From Algoriphagus oliviformis (GTDB taxonomy: Bacteria; Bacteroidota; Bacteroidia; Cytophagales; Cyclobacteriaceae), in NCBI RefSeq assembly GCF_017254915.1, contig NZ_JAFKCT010000009.1, forward strand, positions 62,001 through 126,000: DNA of 64,000 bases, written 5' to 3'. This document shows, one piece after another, positions 18,326 through 27,186 of the stretch (positions are counted from its first letter, which is position 1; every line of letters begins with the position of its first letter). The translations under genes were made by a program, and so were the position numbers. The notes beneath the pieces were generated by a model, which did not search any database, was not told where the DNA came from, and saw only the letters and a list, made by a program, of their open reading frames with translations.

Positions 18326-20695
18326 ATGAATTTTGACCAAAACGACGACGAGTTCGTCCAGTCGGAGGAGTCATCCTTTGACTTAAAATCATTTGTAGGA
18401 AAGCTATTCAGGATTTGGCCTTGGTTTATCGTGTCAGTGGGGGTCTCTCTGGCCATCGGGTTTTACTTGTCCAAGACCACGGAGCCGCTTTACAGGGTTA
18501 GTTCCAAGTTTTTCATCAAGGAAAAGGAGTCCGCGCTGGCACTTTTTGAAAATCCCGCGATCACAGACGTGGGAAACCTGGGCCTGCAAAACGAAACCAT
18601 CATCCTCAAGTCCAAGCCTGTAGCCGCCTTGGCAATCAGCCAGTTGGATTTCGACGTGGAGTATTTCGTGGAAGGGACCTTCATAGACCAGGAAATCTAC
18701 AAAAACACGCCAGTCCTGATTACCGTCGACTGGACCAATTCCCAGATCATCAATGGGCTGGTCACCTTGGAATGGGAAAACAACGAGCAGTTTTCCTTGG
18801 CCTTTGACGATAAGGGCTATACCCAATACCTATCGGACGGTTCCTATGTCGGGATGAAAAACATGCCCGAAAAGCAGACGTACAAATTCGGCGAATGGGT
18901 GGAAAATGGCCAGTTCCGAATCAAAGTCGACAAGATAGACCCAGATCCAGCGGGCTCCATCATGTACAAGCTGAGGGACCATAAGTCGCTCGCAAGGATC
19001 TATTCCAACCTACTCTCGGTAGAGCCTGTGGACAAAAACTCTTCGATTCTTGAGCTGGGCATCAATACCCCCAACGTGGCCAAGGGAGAGGTATATCTCA
19101 ACGCGCTGATGGGATCCTACCTGAGACGTGAGCTGGACGACAAAAACGAAGTCTATACCAACACCATCACCTTCATCGACAATCAGGTGTCGGGCGTGGA
19201 GGATTCACTCAGCTACTTTGAGCGCGAGCTGGAAAACTTCCGATCCAAAAACAGAATCTACGACCTGAGTTCCGAGGGTACGGCGGTTTTTGAAAAATTG
19301 TCTGGACTGGAGACCCAGCTGAGGAATGAGGAGTTCAAAAGATCCTACTACCAAAGCCTGAGAGACTACCTCCTCCAAGGCAACTACAAGGAGCTCGTCG
19401 TCCCATCGGGAATCGGAATCGACGACCCCATCCTGAATGCGCTCATCGAAAACCTGCTGGCCTTGCAGGTGGACAAGTCGCGGGCGCTAGCCACCCAGAC
19501 CGAGATGTCCCCGGCTGTGAAGGAGGTCAACCGAAAGATAGAAGATGCCAACAAGAGCATCCGTGAAATCCTCAAGAACGTGGACGCAAACTCTGCCCGT
19601 GTCATCCAAGACCTACAGGCGCAGATCAGGGAGATAGACGTGTCCTTCAGGGCCTTGCCTCAGACCGAGCAGAGCTTGATCCGGATCGAAAGACAGTTCA
19701 AACTCAACGAGAACCTCTATACCTTCCTGATGGAGAAGCGGGCCGAGGCGGCGATCACCAAGGCCTCAAATGCCGCCAGCAACAAAATCATCGAGCCTGC
19801 CGAAGGTGGGATGATGATCAAGCCCCAGCCCGTAAGAAACTACCTGGCCTCCTTTGTGCTGGGCATGTTGATTCCGGTTTTGCTGTTGTTTTTGAAAGAA
19901 TTTTTCAGGACCAAGATAGAAGATGTCAAATACCTGGAGAGCCGACTGAAGATGCCGATTCTCTCCACCATCTTGTTTAATCGTACAGACGATAGCCTGG
20001 TGGTGCTGAAACACGGGAAGTCGGGACTTTCGGAGGGTTTCAGATCTCTTCGTGCCAACCTCAAGTTTGCGGTGCCAAACGAGGATCAGATCACCATCAT
20101 GGTCACCTCCACCATTTCCGGAGAGGGAAAGACCTTCTGCGCGATCAACCTGGCCTCCGTGTATTCGCTCACGGGCAAGCGGACTATCCTGGTGGGCTGT
20201 GATATGCGAAAGCCCAAGATTTTCCCGGATTTCTCCATCCCCAACGACCAAGGACTTTCCACCTACCTGAGTGGACAGGAGAAGGATTGGAAAAAAGTGG
20301 TAAAGCGATCCGGCTACGACAACTTTGACATTCTGGTGTCTGGGCCGATTCCTCCCAACCCAGCGGAGCTGCTGTTCAACGACCGCTTCAATACCTTGAT
20401 GCAGGAGCTGAAGGAAAACTATGACGTCATCATCCTGGATACTCCGCCGGTTGGCTTGGTCAGCGAGACCCTGGATCTGCTCTCCAAGGTGGACGTGACG
20501 GTCTTTGTCTTCAGACAGAATTACTCACAGCGTTCTTTTATCGACGGAATCAATGGTCTCAAGATCAGCAAGGGCATCAAGAACATCTACTCGGTGTTTA
20601 ACGGAGTGGATGGGAAGAAAGTGACCTACGGCTATGGCTACACCTATGGCTATGGCTATGGCTACTACGATGACGACAAAAAGAAGTCAAGCTAA
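18326..20695 (+). CDS. wzc: Wzc-like polysaccharide co-polymerase / tyrosine autokinase
   Basis: Inner-membrane protein of 789 residues combining a Wzz domain with a cytoplasmic BY-kinase. Transmembrane segments lie at about 30-50 and 505-525, enclosing a periplasmic coiled-coil region. The kinase domain has Walker A SGEGKT (Lys602), Walker A' LVGCDMRKPK near 630 and Walker B IILDTPP with Asp705. The C-terminus (767-789) is a tyrosine cluster with about nine Tyr followed by acidic and basic residues; autophosphorylation of such tails controls oligomerisation and chain length. It forms a pair with the Wza-like lipoprotein upstream. Whether it serves an ABC-exported or Wzy-made polymer is unclear. 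Confidence 0.93.
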   Translation: MNFDQNDDEFVQSEESSFDLKSFVGKLFRIWPWFIVSVGVSLAIGFYLSKTTEPLYRVSSKFFIKEKESALALFENPAITDVGNLGLQNETIILKSKPVAALAISQLDFDVEYFVEGTFIDQEIYKNTPVLITVDWTNSQIINGLVTLEWENNEQFSLAFDDKGYTQYLSDGSYVGMKNMPEKQTYKFGEWVENGQFRIKVDKIDPDPAGSIMYKLRDHKSLARIYSNLLSVEPVDKNSSILELGINTPNVAKGEVYLNALMGSYLRRELDDKNEVYTNTITFIDNQVSGVEDSLSYFERELENFRSKNRIYDLSSEGTAVFEKLSGLETQLRNEEFKRSYYQSLRDYLLQGNYKELVVPSGIGIDDPILNALIENLLALQVDKSRALATQTEMSPAVKEVNRKIEDANKSIREILKNVDANSARVIQDLQAQIREIDVSFRALPQTEQSLIRIERQFKLNENLYTFLMEKRAEAAITKASNAASNKIIEPAEGGMMIKPQPVRNYLASFVLGMLIPVLLLFLKEFFRTKIEDVKYLESRLKMPILSTILFNRTDDSLVVLKHGKSGLSEGFRSLRANLKFAVPNEDQITIMVTSTISGEGKTFCAINLASVYSLTGKRTILVGCDMRKPKIFPDFSIPNDQGLSTYLSGQEKDWKKVVKRSGYDNFDILVSGPIPPNPAELLFNDRFNTLMQELKENYDVIILDTPPVGLVSETLDLLSKVDVTVFVFRQNYSQRSFIDGINGLKISKGIKNIYSVFNGVDGKKVTYGYGYTYGYGYGYYDDDKKKSS
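20623..20668 (+). repeat. Short tandem repeat encoding the Wzc tyrosine tail
   Basis: The codons for the Tyr-Gly tail form tandem GGCTAT-type hexanucleotide units (with one TACACC variant). Hexamer gains or losses would keep the frame and change the number of tyrosines, so slippage could vary tail length without breaking the gene. Confidence 0.6.
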
Positions 20696-20699
20696 GATC

Positions 20700-21701
20700 A
20701 TGAAGAAGGCTTTTATCATAGCCGAAGTCGCGCAGGCGCACGAAGGAAGTCTGGGGATAGCCCACTCCTACATCGATGCTTTGGCTGAGACTGGGGTGGA
20801 CGCGGTGAAGTTCCAGACCCACATCGCAGAGGCCGAGAGCAGTAGCTTCGAGCAGTTTCGGGTGAAATTCAGCTATGAGGACAATACTCGCTATGACTAC
20901 TGGAAGCGCATGGAGTTTTCTCCGGCGCAGTGGGCGGAGCTGAAAAAGCACTGCGACGAGGCCGGTGTCGAGTTTATTTCTTCTCCCTTTAGCTGTGAAG
21001 CGGTGGATCTGCTGGAGGATATCGGCGTGAAGCGCTACAAGGTAGGCTCTGGGGAAATCACCAACCACTTGCTCCTGGACAAGCTTGGGCGCATCGGAAA
21101 GCCGGTGATCCTATCCTCCGGGATGAGCGACTACGCGGAGCTGGGTGATGCGTTGGCGTTTATGGAAGGTTTCGGGACCGAGGTCTCGCTTTTGCAATGT
21201 ACTACGGCCTATCCTACGCTGCCGGCCCAGTGGGGGCTGACGGAAATCCCGAAGCTGAGGGAGCGTTTTCAGATTCCGGTAGGCTATTCTGACCATTCGG
21301 GTAGGATAGAGTCCAGCGTGGCAGCCTTCACTCTTGGCGCTTCAATTTTGGAATTTCACGCCGTGTTTGACAAAAGGATGTTTGGCCCGGACGCCAAGGC
21401 TTCCCTGGAAATCGACCAAGTGGCGGAACTGGTAAGCTCCGTGCGAAACCTTGAGGAGGCCTTTGCCTCTTCCCATTCCAAAGATGACGTCGCTGGCTTT
21501 GCGCCTTTGAAGACCATGTTTGGAAAGTCGCTGGCGGTCAACAAGGATCTGCCTGTGGGGCATAGGGTAACAGTAGCGGATTTGGAATCGAAGAAACCTG
21601 GAGACAGGGGGATATCGGCCAGACTTTTTCAAACCGTCCTCGGCAAGGAGCTGAAGAGGGCAAAAACCAAATGGGACTTTTTGGAGGAATCGGATTTTTG
21701 A
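20700..21701 (+). CDS. neuB: Nonulosonic acid synthase (NeuB family)
   Basis: Cytoplasmic aldolase-type synthase condensing phosphoenolpyruvate with an N-acylated mannosamine-type sugar to give a nine-carbon sialic-acid-like sugar. The TIM-barrel domain contains AEVAQAHEGS near residue 8, VKFQTH near 35 and a KVGSGEITN active-site block near 118. A C-terminal antifreeze-like SAF domain spans about 270-333. The start ATG at 20700 follows the wzc stop by 4 bp; the frame stays open upstream through the tyrosine-tail repeat, so longer predicted starts are artefacts. NeuC and NeuA follow, pointing to Neu5Ac or a derivative; legionaminate-type synthases are the main alternative. Confidence 0.9.
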   Translation: MKKAFIIAEVAQAHEGSLGIAHSYIDALAETGVDAVKFQTHIAEAESSSFEQFRVKFSYEDNTRYDYWKRMEFSPAQWAELKKHCDEAGVEFISSPFSCEAVDLLEDIGVKRYKVGSGEITNHLLLDKLGRIGKPVILSSGMSDYAELGDALAFMEGFGTEVSLLQCTTAYPTLPAQWGLTEIPKLRERFQIPVGYSDHSGRIESSVAAFTLGASILEFHAVFDKRMFGPDAKASLEIDQVAELVSSVRNLEEAFASSHSKDDVAGFAPLKTMFGKSLAVNKDLPVGHRVTVADLESKKPGDRGISARLFQTVLGKELKRAKTKWDFLEESDF

Positions 21702-21723
21702 TCTTTTTCTCAAGCAAACAACT

Positions 21724-22878
21724 ATGAAAAGGAAAGTAGCGGTAGTAATCACAGCCAGACCAAGCTATAGTCGGATCAAGACCGCCCTGTACGCCATCAA
21801 AAACCACCCGGAACTGGAGCTGCAGATCATTGTGGCGGCTTCGGCGCTTTTGGAGCGCTATGGGTCGGCGGTCAACTACATCGAGCAGGACGGCTTTGAG
21901 ATAGCGGCAAGGGTGTTCAATGTATTGGAGGGCGAAAACCTTACCGCCGCGGCCAAGACCACCGGCATAGGGATATTGGAACTCAGTACGGTCTTTGACA
22001 ATCTCAAGCCGGACGTGGTCGTGACTATCGCAGACCGCTTTGAGACGATGGCCACCGCCATCTCGGCTGCGTACATGAATATCCCCTTGGTACACATCCA
22101 GGGAGGGGAAGTGACTGGCAACATCGACGAGAAGGTGAGGCATGCTATCACCAAGCTTGCGGATTACCATTTTGTGGCCTCCAAGGATGCCTATGAGCGG
22201 GTGCTCAAGCTGGGAGAGTCGCCGGAGTCGGTATTCAATACCGGCTGCCCATCCATCGATCTCGCACAGATGGTCTTGGATGAGCCGAGCCTGGATTTTG
22301 ACCCCTATCAGAAATACGGCGGGGTCGGTTTTAGCCCAGATTTGAGCAAGGGATACCTGGTGGTGATGCAGCATCCCGTGACTACAGAATACACCCAATC
22401 GCGAAACCATATCAACGAAACCCTGCAGGCGGTCAATGGCATAGACTTGCCAGTGCTTTGGTTTTGGCCCAATGTGGATGCGGGTGCCGATGGGACTTCC
22501 TCAGGCATCCGAGCGTTTCGGGAGAAAAACAAACCTGAACAGATCCATTTCTTCAAAAACATGGAAGGCCGGGATTTTCTGAAGGTCTTGTTGGCTTCCA
22601 AGTGCCTGATCGGCAATTCCAGCGTGGGAATCCGGGAGTGCTCGTTTTTGGGAGTGCCGGTGATCAACATCGGAACCAGACAAAACAAGCGGGAGCGTGG
22701 CCACAACATCATCGATGTGGGCTATGATCGCCAGGAGATAGCCAAGGCCATTGATTTTTGGCTCTCCAATCCCCGACCGGCCCAGTCGCACGTGTACGGG
22801 GGCGGCAGAGCCGGAGAAGAAATCGCACAGTTGCTCAGCAAGGTGGAGCTGAAGTTTTCAAAGACTATTTCCTACTAG
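21724..22878 (+). CDS. neuC: UDP-N-acetylglucosamine 2-epimerase, hydrolysing (NeuC family)
   Basis: Enzyme of 384 residues that converts UDP-GlcNAc to free ManNAc and UDP, providing the NeuB substrate. The N-terminus VVITARPSYSRIK is typical of NeuC rather than of WecB (which begins FGTRPEAIK, as at 29374). Other GT-B-like 2-epimerase signatures are VHIQGGEVTGNIDE near residue 120 and GNSSVGIRE near residue 300. It is followed at once by the deacetylase start. LegG-type enzymes acting on UDP-diacetylbacillosamine are close relatives, but the 4,6-dehydratase and aminotransferase that pathway needs are not in this window. Confidence 0.92.
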   Translation: MKRKVAVVITARPSYSRIKTALYAIKNHPELELQIIVAASALLERYGSAVNYIEQDGFEIAARVFNVLEGENLTAAAKTTGIGILELSTVFDNLKPDVVVTIADRFETMATAISAAYMNIPLVHIQGGEVTGNIDEKVRHAITKLADYHFVASKDAYERVLKLGESPESVFNTGCPSIDLAQMVLDEPSLDFDPYQKYGGVGFSPDLSKGYLVVMQHPVTTEYTQSRNHINETLQAVNGIDLPVLWFWPNVDAGADGTSSGIRAFREKNKPEQIHFFKNMEGRDFLKVLLASKCLIGNSSVGIRECSFLGVPVINIGTRQNKRERGHNIIDVGYDRQEIAKAIDFWLSNPRPAQSHVYGGGRAGEEIAQLLSKVELKFSKTISY

Positions 22879-23871
22879 ATGCTGATAGCGGTCAATTTTC
22901 ACTACATCCGCGAGGAGTCGAACTATCCTTTTTCGGCTATCCATGGATTGAGTGCAGCTCAGTTTAAGAGCCAGATCCAGAGCCTGGGCAAAGAGGGGAC
23001 TTTTGTGTCCCAGGATGATATCCGCCGTTTTTTGGCCCATGAGTCCGAACTACCCGAGCGCAGCATACTGGTCACCTTTGACGATGGATTGCGAGAGCAA
23101 TACGAGATAGCCTATCCTATCCTGCAGGAGCTGGGGGTTCCGGCGGTTTTTTACGTCAATCCTCTGAATATCCAGGAAGGAAAAATTTCAAACGTTCACC
23201 AGGTTCATCTGCTCAGGTCGTTTGTGTCCACGGCGGACATGCTGGATGGATTGGGTAAGCTCGACCTGCCGCTACAGCTGACGGATGCGGAGCGGCAGAC
23301 TGCGGTCAGTCACTACAACTATGACTCCGCCGAGGAGGCGGTCTTGAAATACATCCTGAACTTCAAGATGGATTTCCACACCAAGGACGAGGTCGTAAAC
23401 CGGCTTTTTGAGGAGACTTTCAGCGCGGAGGAGACGAAGCGTTTTCATGAGGCCTTCTACATGACCGACCACATGCTCCGGGGTCTGTCGGAGGACGGCT
23501 GCTTGGGCTCACACACCTATAGCCATCAGCCTTTGGGGCTGCTGTCTCCGGAGGAGCTGGATGCTGAATTTGAGAAGTCTCGTGCTTTTTTTGAATCCAA
23601 AGGCTTGGCAATGCCCCGCACCGTAAGCTACCCTTATGGCAGCAGGGCTAGTTGCGCACAGCCGGTTTTGGATAAGGCAAAGGAGTTCGACTTTGAATTT
23701 GGATTTACCATGGAGCGCGCCGGGAATATCCAAATCCGTGAAAACGCGTTGAATTTAGCCCGTTTTGATTGCAATGATGTGATCGGCGGGAAGTCCAACC
23801 TCTTTGAGGAGGGGCGGATGTTTGACCAGATTCCCGTAGCCTCTTGGGAGTTTTCGGGCTGTAGCGCCTAA
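22879..23871 (+). CDS. Polysaccharide deacetylase (NodB homology) in nonulosonate module
   Basis: NodB-fold deacetylase of 330 residues. The metal-binding motif TFDDG is at 66-70 (Asp68, Asp69) and the second motif SHTYSH at 211-216 provides His212 and His216. No signal peptide or membrane segment is visible, so it should act in the cytoplasm on a soluble sugar, nucleotide sugar or lipid-linked intermediate rather than on finished polymer. Its start abuts the neuC stop and neuA follows after 35 bp. This placement inside a neuB-neuC-neuA set suggests removal of an N- or O-acetyl group from a nonulosonate or its precursor; that is an inference. Confidence 0.85.
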   Translation: MLIAVNFHYIREESNYPFSAIHGLSAAQFKSQIQSLGKEGTFVSQDDIRRFLAHESELPERSILVTFDDGLREQYEIAYPILQELGVPAVFYVNPLNIQEGKISNVHQVHLLRSFVSTADMLDGLGKLDLPLQLTDAERQTAVSHYNYDSAEEAVLKYILNFKMDFHTKDEVVNRLFEETFSAEETKRFHEAFYMTDHMLRGLSEDGCLGSHTYSHQPLGLLSPEELDAEFEKSRAFFESKGLAMPRTVSYPYGSRASCAQPVLDKAKEFDFEFGFTMERAGNIQIRENALNLARFDCNDVIGGKSNLFEEGRMFDQIPVASWEFSGCSA

Positions 23872-23881
23872 TACCAAAGGG

Positions 23882-23908
23882 ATGGGCTTAGGCCCATTTA
23901 CTGTTTTT
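23882..23908 (+). other. Hairpin with T-run just upstream of neuA
   Basis: A 6-bp perfect stem (ATGGGC 23882-23887, GCCCAT 23892-23897, loop TTAG) is followed by TTTACTGTTTTT. It fills the 35-bp gap before neuA and reaches the TTG start. It could be a weak attenuator or an RNA-processing hairpin; a chance palindrome is possible. Confidence 0.4.
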
Positions 23909-24608
23909 GTCAAAGTTGAAAATACTCGGAATCATACCTGCCCGCAGCGGCTCAAAAGGCATACCTGGTAAAAACACCAAGTTGCTCAACGGCCTGCCCC
24001 TGATCGGATACGTGGCCCGCGACGCCAAAGAATCCCTGCTGCTCGACTCGGTGATTGTCAGTACCGACAGTGCGGAGATCGGGAGGATTGCCGAAGGGCT
24101 CGGCCTGGATTTTCCCTTCTTGAGACCAGACGAGATCTCCGGTGACAAGTCGCCTTCCATTGATTTCGTAAAACACGCCATCCTGGCGCTGGCCGAGCAG
24201 GGCAAGCACTATGACGCGATATGCCTTCTCCAGCCGACCAGCCCCTTCAAACCAAAAGGGTTCATAGATGCCTGCATCCGCCGATTTGTCGATGGAGACT
24301 TCGATTCCCTGGTTTCGGTATTGGAGGTTCCGCATGAGTTTAATCCCCACTGGGTTTTTGAGGAATCTGCCGATGGCTTGCTCAAGATTGCGACCGGGGA
24401 AGAACAACTGATCCCCAGACGTCAGGATTTGCCCAAGGCCTATTACCGGGACGGGTCGGTGTATTTGGCCAAGACGGACTTGATCCTGAAAGAAAGCAGA
24501 CTGGTGGGAGGGAAGCTCGGCTACGTGCTTTCCGACGAGTCGTTTTATTGCAACCTGGACACCATGAAAGACTGGTATCTGGCCGAGGAAAAAGTAAAAA
24601 GCCTGTAA
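23907..24608 (+). CDS. neuA: Acylneuraminate cytidylyltransferase (CMP-sialate synthase)
   Basis: Cytoplasmic enzyme activating a nonulosonic acid with CTP to the CMP-sugar donor. The N-terminal nucleotide-binding motif IIPARSGSKGIPGKN is diagnostic, and LLQPTSPF near residue 110 and the YYRDGSVY block near 180 also fit. No ATG is available: the start is TTG at 23907 or, more likely by family comparison, TTG at 23916 (MKILGIIPARS). Such a weak start after a hairpin may lower expression compared with neighbours. It ends 1 bp before the second AsnB-like gene. Confidence 0.9.
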   Translation: MSKLKILGIIPARSGSKGIPGKNTKLLNGLPLIGYVARDAKESLLLDSVIVSTDSAEIGRIAEGLGLDFPFLRPDEISGDKSPSIDFVKHAILALAEQGKHYDAICLLQPTSPFKPKGFIDACIRRFVDGDFDSLVSVLEVPHEFNPHWVFEESADGLLKIATGEEQLIPRRQDLPKAYYRDGSVYLAKTDLILKESRLVGGKLGYVLSDESFYCNLDTMKDWYLAEEKVKSL

Positions 24609-24609
24609 C

Positions 24610-26325
24610 ATGTGCGGAATCTCCGGAATAGTGGGCCCAATGAGTGACTATGCCGTCCCAGTGGGACAGATGGTACAGGCACAGCGCCACCGGGGGCCGG
24701 ACGCGCATGCGGTGTACTGCGATGCGCAGGTCGGCCTGGGACACAACAGGCTCTCGATTATCGACCTGCATGAGACCGCAAACCAGCCTTTTCACAGCAG
24801 CTGCGGCCGCTATGTGATGGTGTTCAACGGAGAGATCTACAACTATCGGGAACTCAAATCCCGATTGTTTGGCCATCCATTCAGAACAAACTCTGATACC
24901 GAAGTCCTGGTGGAGCTCTACTCGAAGTACGGCACCGAGATGCTGGAATGGCTGAATGGAATGTTCGCCTTTGCCATATGGGACAAAAGCGAGCGCCGGC
25001 TGTTTTGCGCCAGAGACCGATTTGGGGTAAAGCCCTTCTACTACGCCATCCACCAAGGGAGCCTCTATTTTGCAAGCGAGATCAAGGCGCTACATGCGGC
25101 AGGGGTAGAAAAAAACATCGACCAAACCGTGCTCGCTGATTACATCGCCAAGGGCTCCTACGGCATGCCGGATGAGAGCTTTTGGAGTGGGATCAAGCAG
25201 CTGCCTGGCGGATGCACGCTGAGCTTTGAGCCGTCCAGAGGCCAGGTGGAGCTGAAGTCCTACTATGATTTTGTCTCCCGTGTCCAGCACACGGCGCAGC
25301 TGCACAGCGAGGCCGAGCTGAAAGCGGCCTACCATCCCCTGCTTCACGATGCGGTATCCCTTCGTTTTGTGGCGGATGTACCCGTCGGCTTCAACCTGAG
25401 CGGAGGGCTGGATTCCTCCCTGTTGCTGGCTTTCGTCAACGCTGCCAATCCAGACAAGGGAGAGCAGATCGAGGCCTTTACCTTTTACACCGGCGATCCC
25501 AACTACGACGAGCTGCCCTGGGTGGAACTCTTGCTGGAGCAGGAGAAAAATCCTCTAAATCGCGTGAAACTTTCCGTGGATGAGCTTCCACGACTGGCAG
25601 AGGAGGTAGCGAAGTTCCAAGACGAGCCTTTCGGGGGATTTCCCACGATCGCCTATTCCGGGATATTTCGGCAGGCGAGGGAAAAAGGCGTCAAAGTCCT
25701 CTTGGACGGGCAGGGCATGGACGAAGCTTGGGCAGGATATGACTACTACCGTTCTCCCGCTTCGCAAAGTTTGGTTCAGGGCACGAAAAGTCCCCTTACC
25801 CGCCCGGCAGTCTTTGAGGCTGACTTTCTCGGCGCCGGACGCAATGTGTCTTATCCCAAGCCTTTTGACTCGGAGCTGCTCAATCTCCAGTACCGCGACA
25901 TATTCTACACCAAGATACCCCGGGCACTCCGCTTCAACGACCGCGTGAGCATGCAGCACTCGGTGGAGCTGAGGGAGCCATTTCTTGACTACCGTTTGGT
26001 GGAGTTTGGCTTTGCGCAGGAGCAAAAATGGAAAATCAGGAATCAGGAGGGGAAATGGTATCTCCGCCAGTTTGCGCAGGAGGTAGTGCCCAAGCGGCTT
26101 TCCCTGGCCCCCAAGCGCCCGCTGCAGACTCCCCAGCGGGAATGGCTCCGAGGTGAGCTGAGAGACTGGGCCGACTCCCACATCCAGCAGCTGGCGCAGC
26201 GTGACTTCATCCGGGGAAGCGAATTGTCCAAAGAGTGGGAGGCCTACCAAAAGGGCCTCTCTGACAACAGCTTCTACGTGTGGCAGTGGATTAATCTGAA
26301 CATCATTTTGAATACGAATAACTAG
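24610..26325 (+). CDS. asnB: Asparagine synthase-like glutamine amidotransferase (copy 2)
   Basis: A 571-residue member of the AsnB family with Cys2 in MCGISGIVG and the P-loop SGGLDSS at 264-270. It is shorter than copy 1 (632) and copy 3 (614), mainly from short loops in the synthase domain. It lies between neuA and the ABC exporter with 1-bp gaps on both sides, so it is transcribed with nonulosonate activation and export. A carboxylated sugar (uronic or nonulosonic acid) is a plausible substrate for amidation. Sequence alone does not exclude free aspartate. Confidence 0.9.
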   Translation: MCGISGIVGPMSDYAVPVGQMVQAQRHRGPDAHAVYCDAQVGLGHNRLSIIDLHETANQPFHSSCGRYVMVFNGEIYNYRELKSRLFGHPFRTNSDTEVLVELYSKYGTEMLEWLNGMFAFAIWDKSERRLFCARDRFGVKPFYYAIHQGSLYFASEIKALHAAGVEKNIDQTVLADYIAKGSYGMPDESFWSGIKQLPGGCTLSFEPSRGQVELKSYYDFVSRVQHTAQLHSEAELKAAYHPLLHDAVSLRFVADVPVGFNLSGGLDSSLLLAFVNAANPDKGEQIEAFTFYTGDPNYDELPWVELLLEQEKNPLNRVKLSVDELPRLAEEVAKFQDEPFGGFPTIAYSGIFRQAREKGVKVLLDGQGMDEAWAGYDYYRSPASQSLVQGTKSPLTRPAVFEADFLGAGRNVSYPKPFDSELLNLQYRDIFYTKIPRALRFNDRVSMQHSVELREPFLDYRLVEFGFAQEQKWKIRNQEGKWYLRQFAQEVVPKRLSLAPKRPLQTPQREWLRGELRDWADSHIQQLAQRDFIRGSELSKEWEAYQKGLSDNSFYVWQWINLNIILNTNN

Positions 26326-26326
26326 A

Positions 26327-27184
26327 ATGGAATCAAGCAATTCTTCCCAGGACTGGGATTTGGTAATCGAGAGCAAGAGTTCCCTCTTTGACCTGAAGCT
26401 CTATGATCTCTGGAGGTACCGGGATCTGCTTCGGATGTTTGTGAAGCGGGATTTCGTCAGCTTCTACAAGCAGACCATCTTGGGACCATTGTGGTTCTTT
26501 ATACAGCCGATCTTCACCACGCTGGTGTATGTATTCGTGTTTGGCAACCTGGCGGGGATCTCCACGGACGGTCTGCCCCAGTTTTTGTTCTATCTCTCGG
26601 GGATCACCGCCTGGAACTACTTTGCGGACTGCATCACCAAGACCAGCACAGTATTCAAGGACAATGCGAATATCTTTGGGAAGGTCTATTTCCCGCGTCT
26701 TATCCTGCCGTTGAGCATCGTGGTGAGCAACCTGGTCCGCTTTGGCGTACAGCTGATCCTCTTCTTCTCGATGATGGTTTATTTCTACCTGGATGGCGCA
26801 GACATCCAAGTCACCTATGTCGCCTTGCTGTTTCCGGTATTGGTATTGTTGATGGCTTTTCTGGGCCTTGGGATAGGCTTGATCATCACCGCGATGACCA
26901 CCAAATACCGGGATCTTTCTTTTCTGGTGACCTTTGGGGTTCAGCTGCTCATGTATGCCACCACCGTGATCTACCCGCTGAGCTCGGCTCCAGAGCAATA
27001 CCGGGGATTTATCGAGATGAACCCGATGACACCGATCATCGAGTCATTCCGCTATGCGTTTCTCGGCGCAGGGGAGTTTAGCTGGAACAACCTGCTCTAT
27101 ACCACCCTCGTCACCCTGGTGGTCTTCATCCTCGGACTGGTGATATTCAACAAAACCGAACGAACCTTCGTCGACACGATCTGA
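26327..27184 (+). CDS. wzm: ABC-2 type polysaccharide export permease (Wzm)
   Basis: Inner-membrane permease of 285 residues with six hydrophobic segments and the family pattern at the N-terminus: an amphipathic LWRYRDLLRMFVKRD followed by YKQTILGPLW, typical of Wzm/KpsM-like ABC-2 transporters. With the ATPase downstream it exports undecaprenyl-linked glycan across the inner membrane. It starts 1 bp after asnB copy 2 and ends 2 bp before the ATPase start. Confidence 0.93.
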   Translation: MESSNSSQDWDLVIESKSSLFDLKLYDLWRYRDLLRMFVKRDFVSFYKQTILGPLWFFIQPIFTTLVYVFVFGNLAGISTDGLPQFLFYLSGITAWNYFADCITKTSTVFKDNANIFGKVYFPRLILPLSIVVSNLVRFGVQLILFFSMMVYFYLDGADIQVTYVALLFPVLVLLMAFLGLGIGLIITAMTTKYRDLSFLVTFGVQLLMYATTVIYPLSSAPEQYRGFIEMNPMTPIIESFRYAFLGAGEFSWNNLLYTTLVTLVVFILGLVIFNKTERTFVDTI

Positions 27185-27186
27185 TC

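Noticed and set aside
20623..20668. Possible CRISPR-like or VNTR array
   Set aside because: The repeat is a short hexamer tract coding the Wzc tail, with no spacers.
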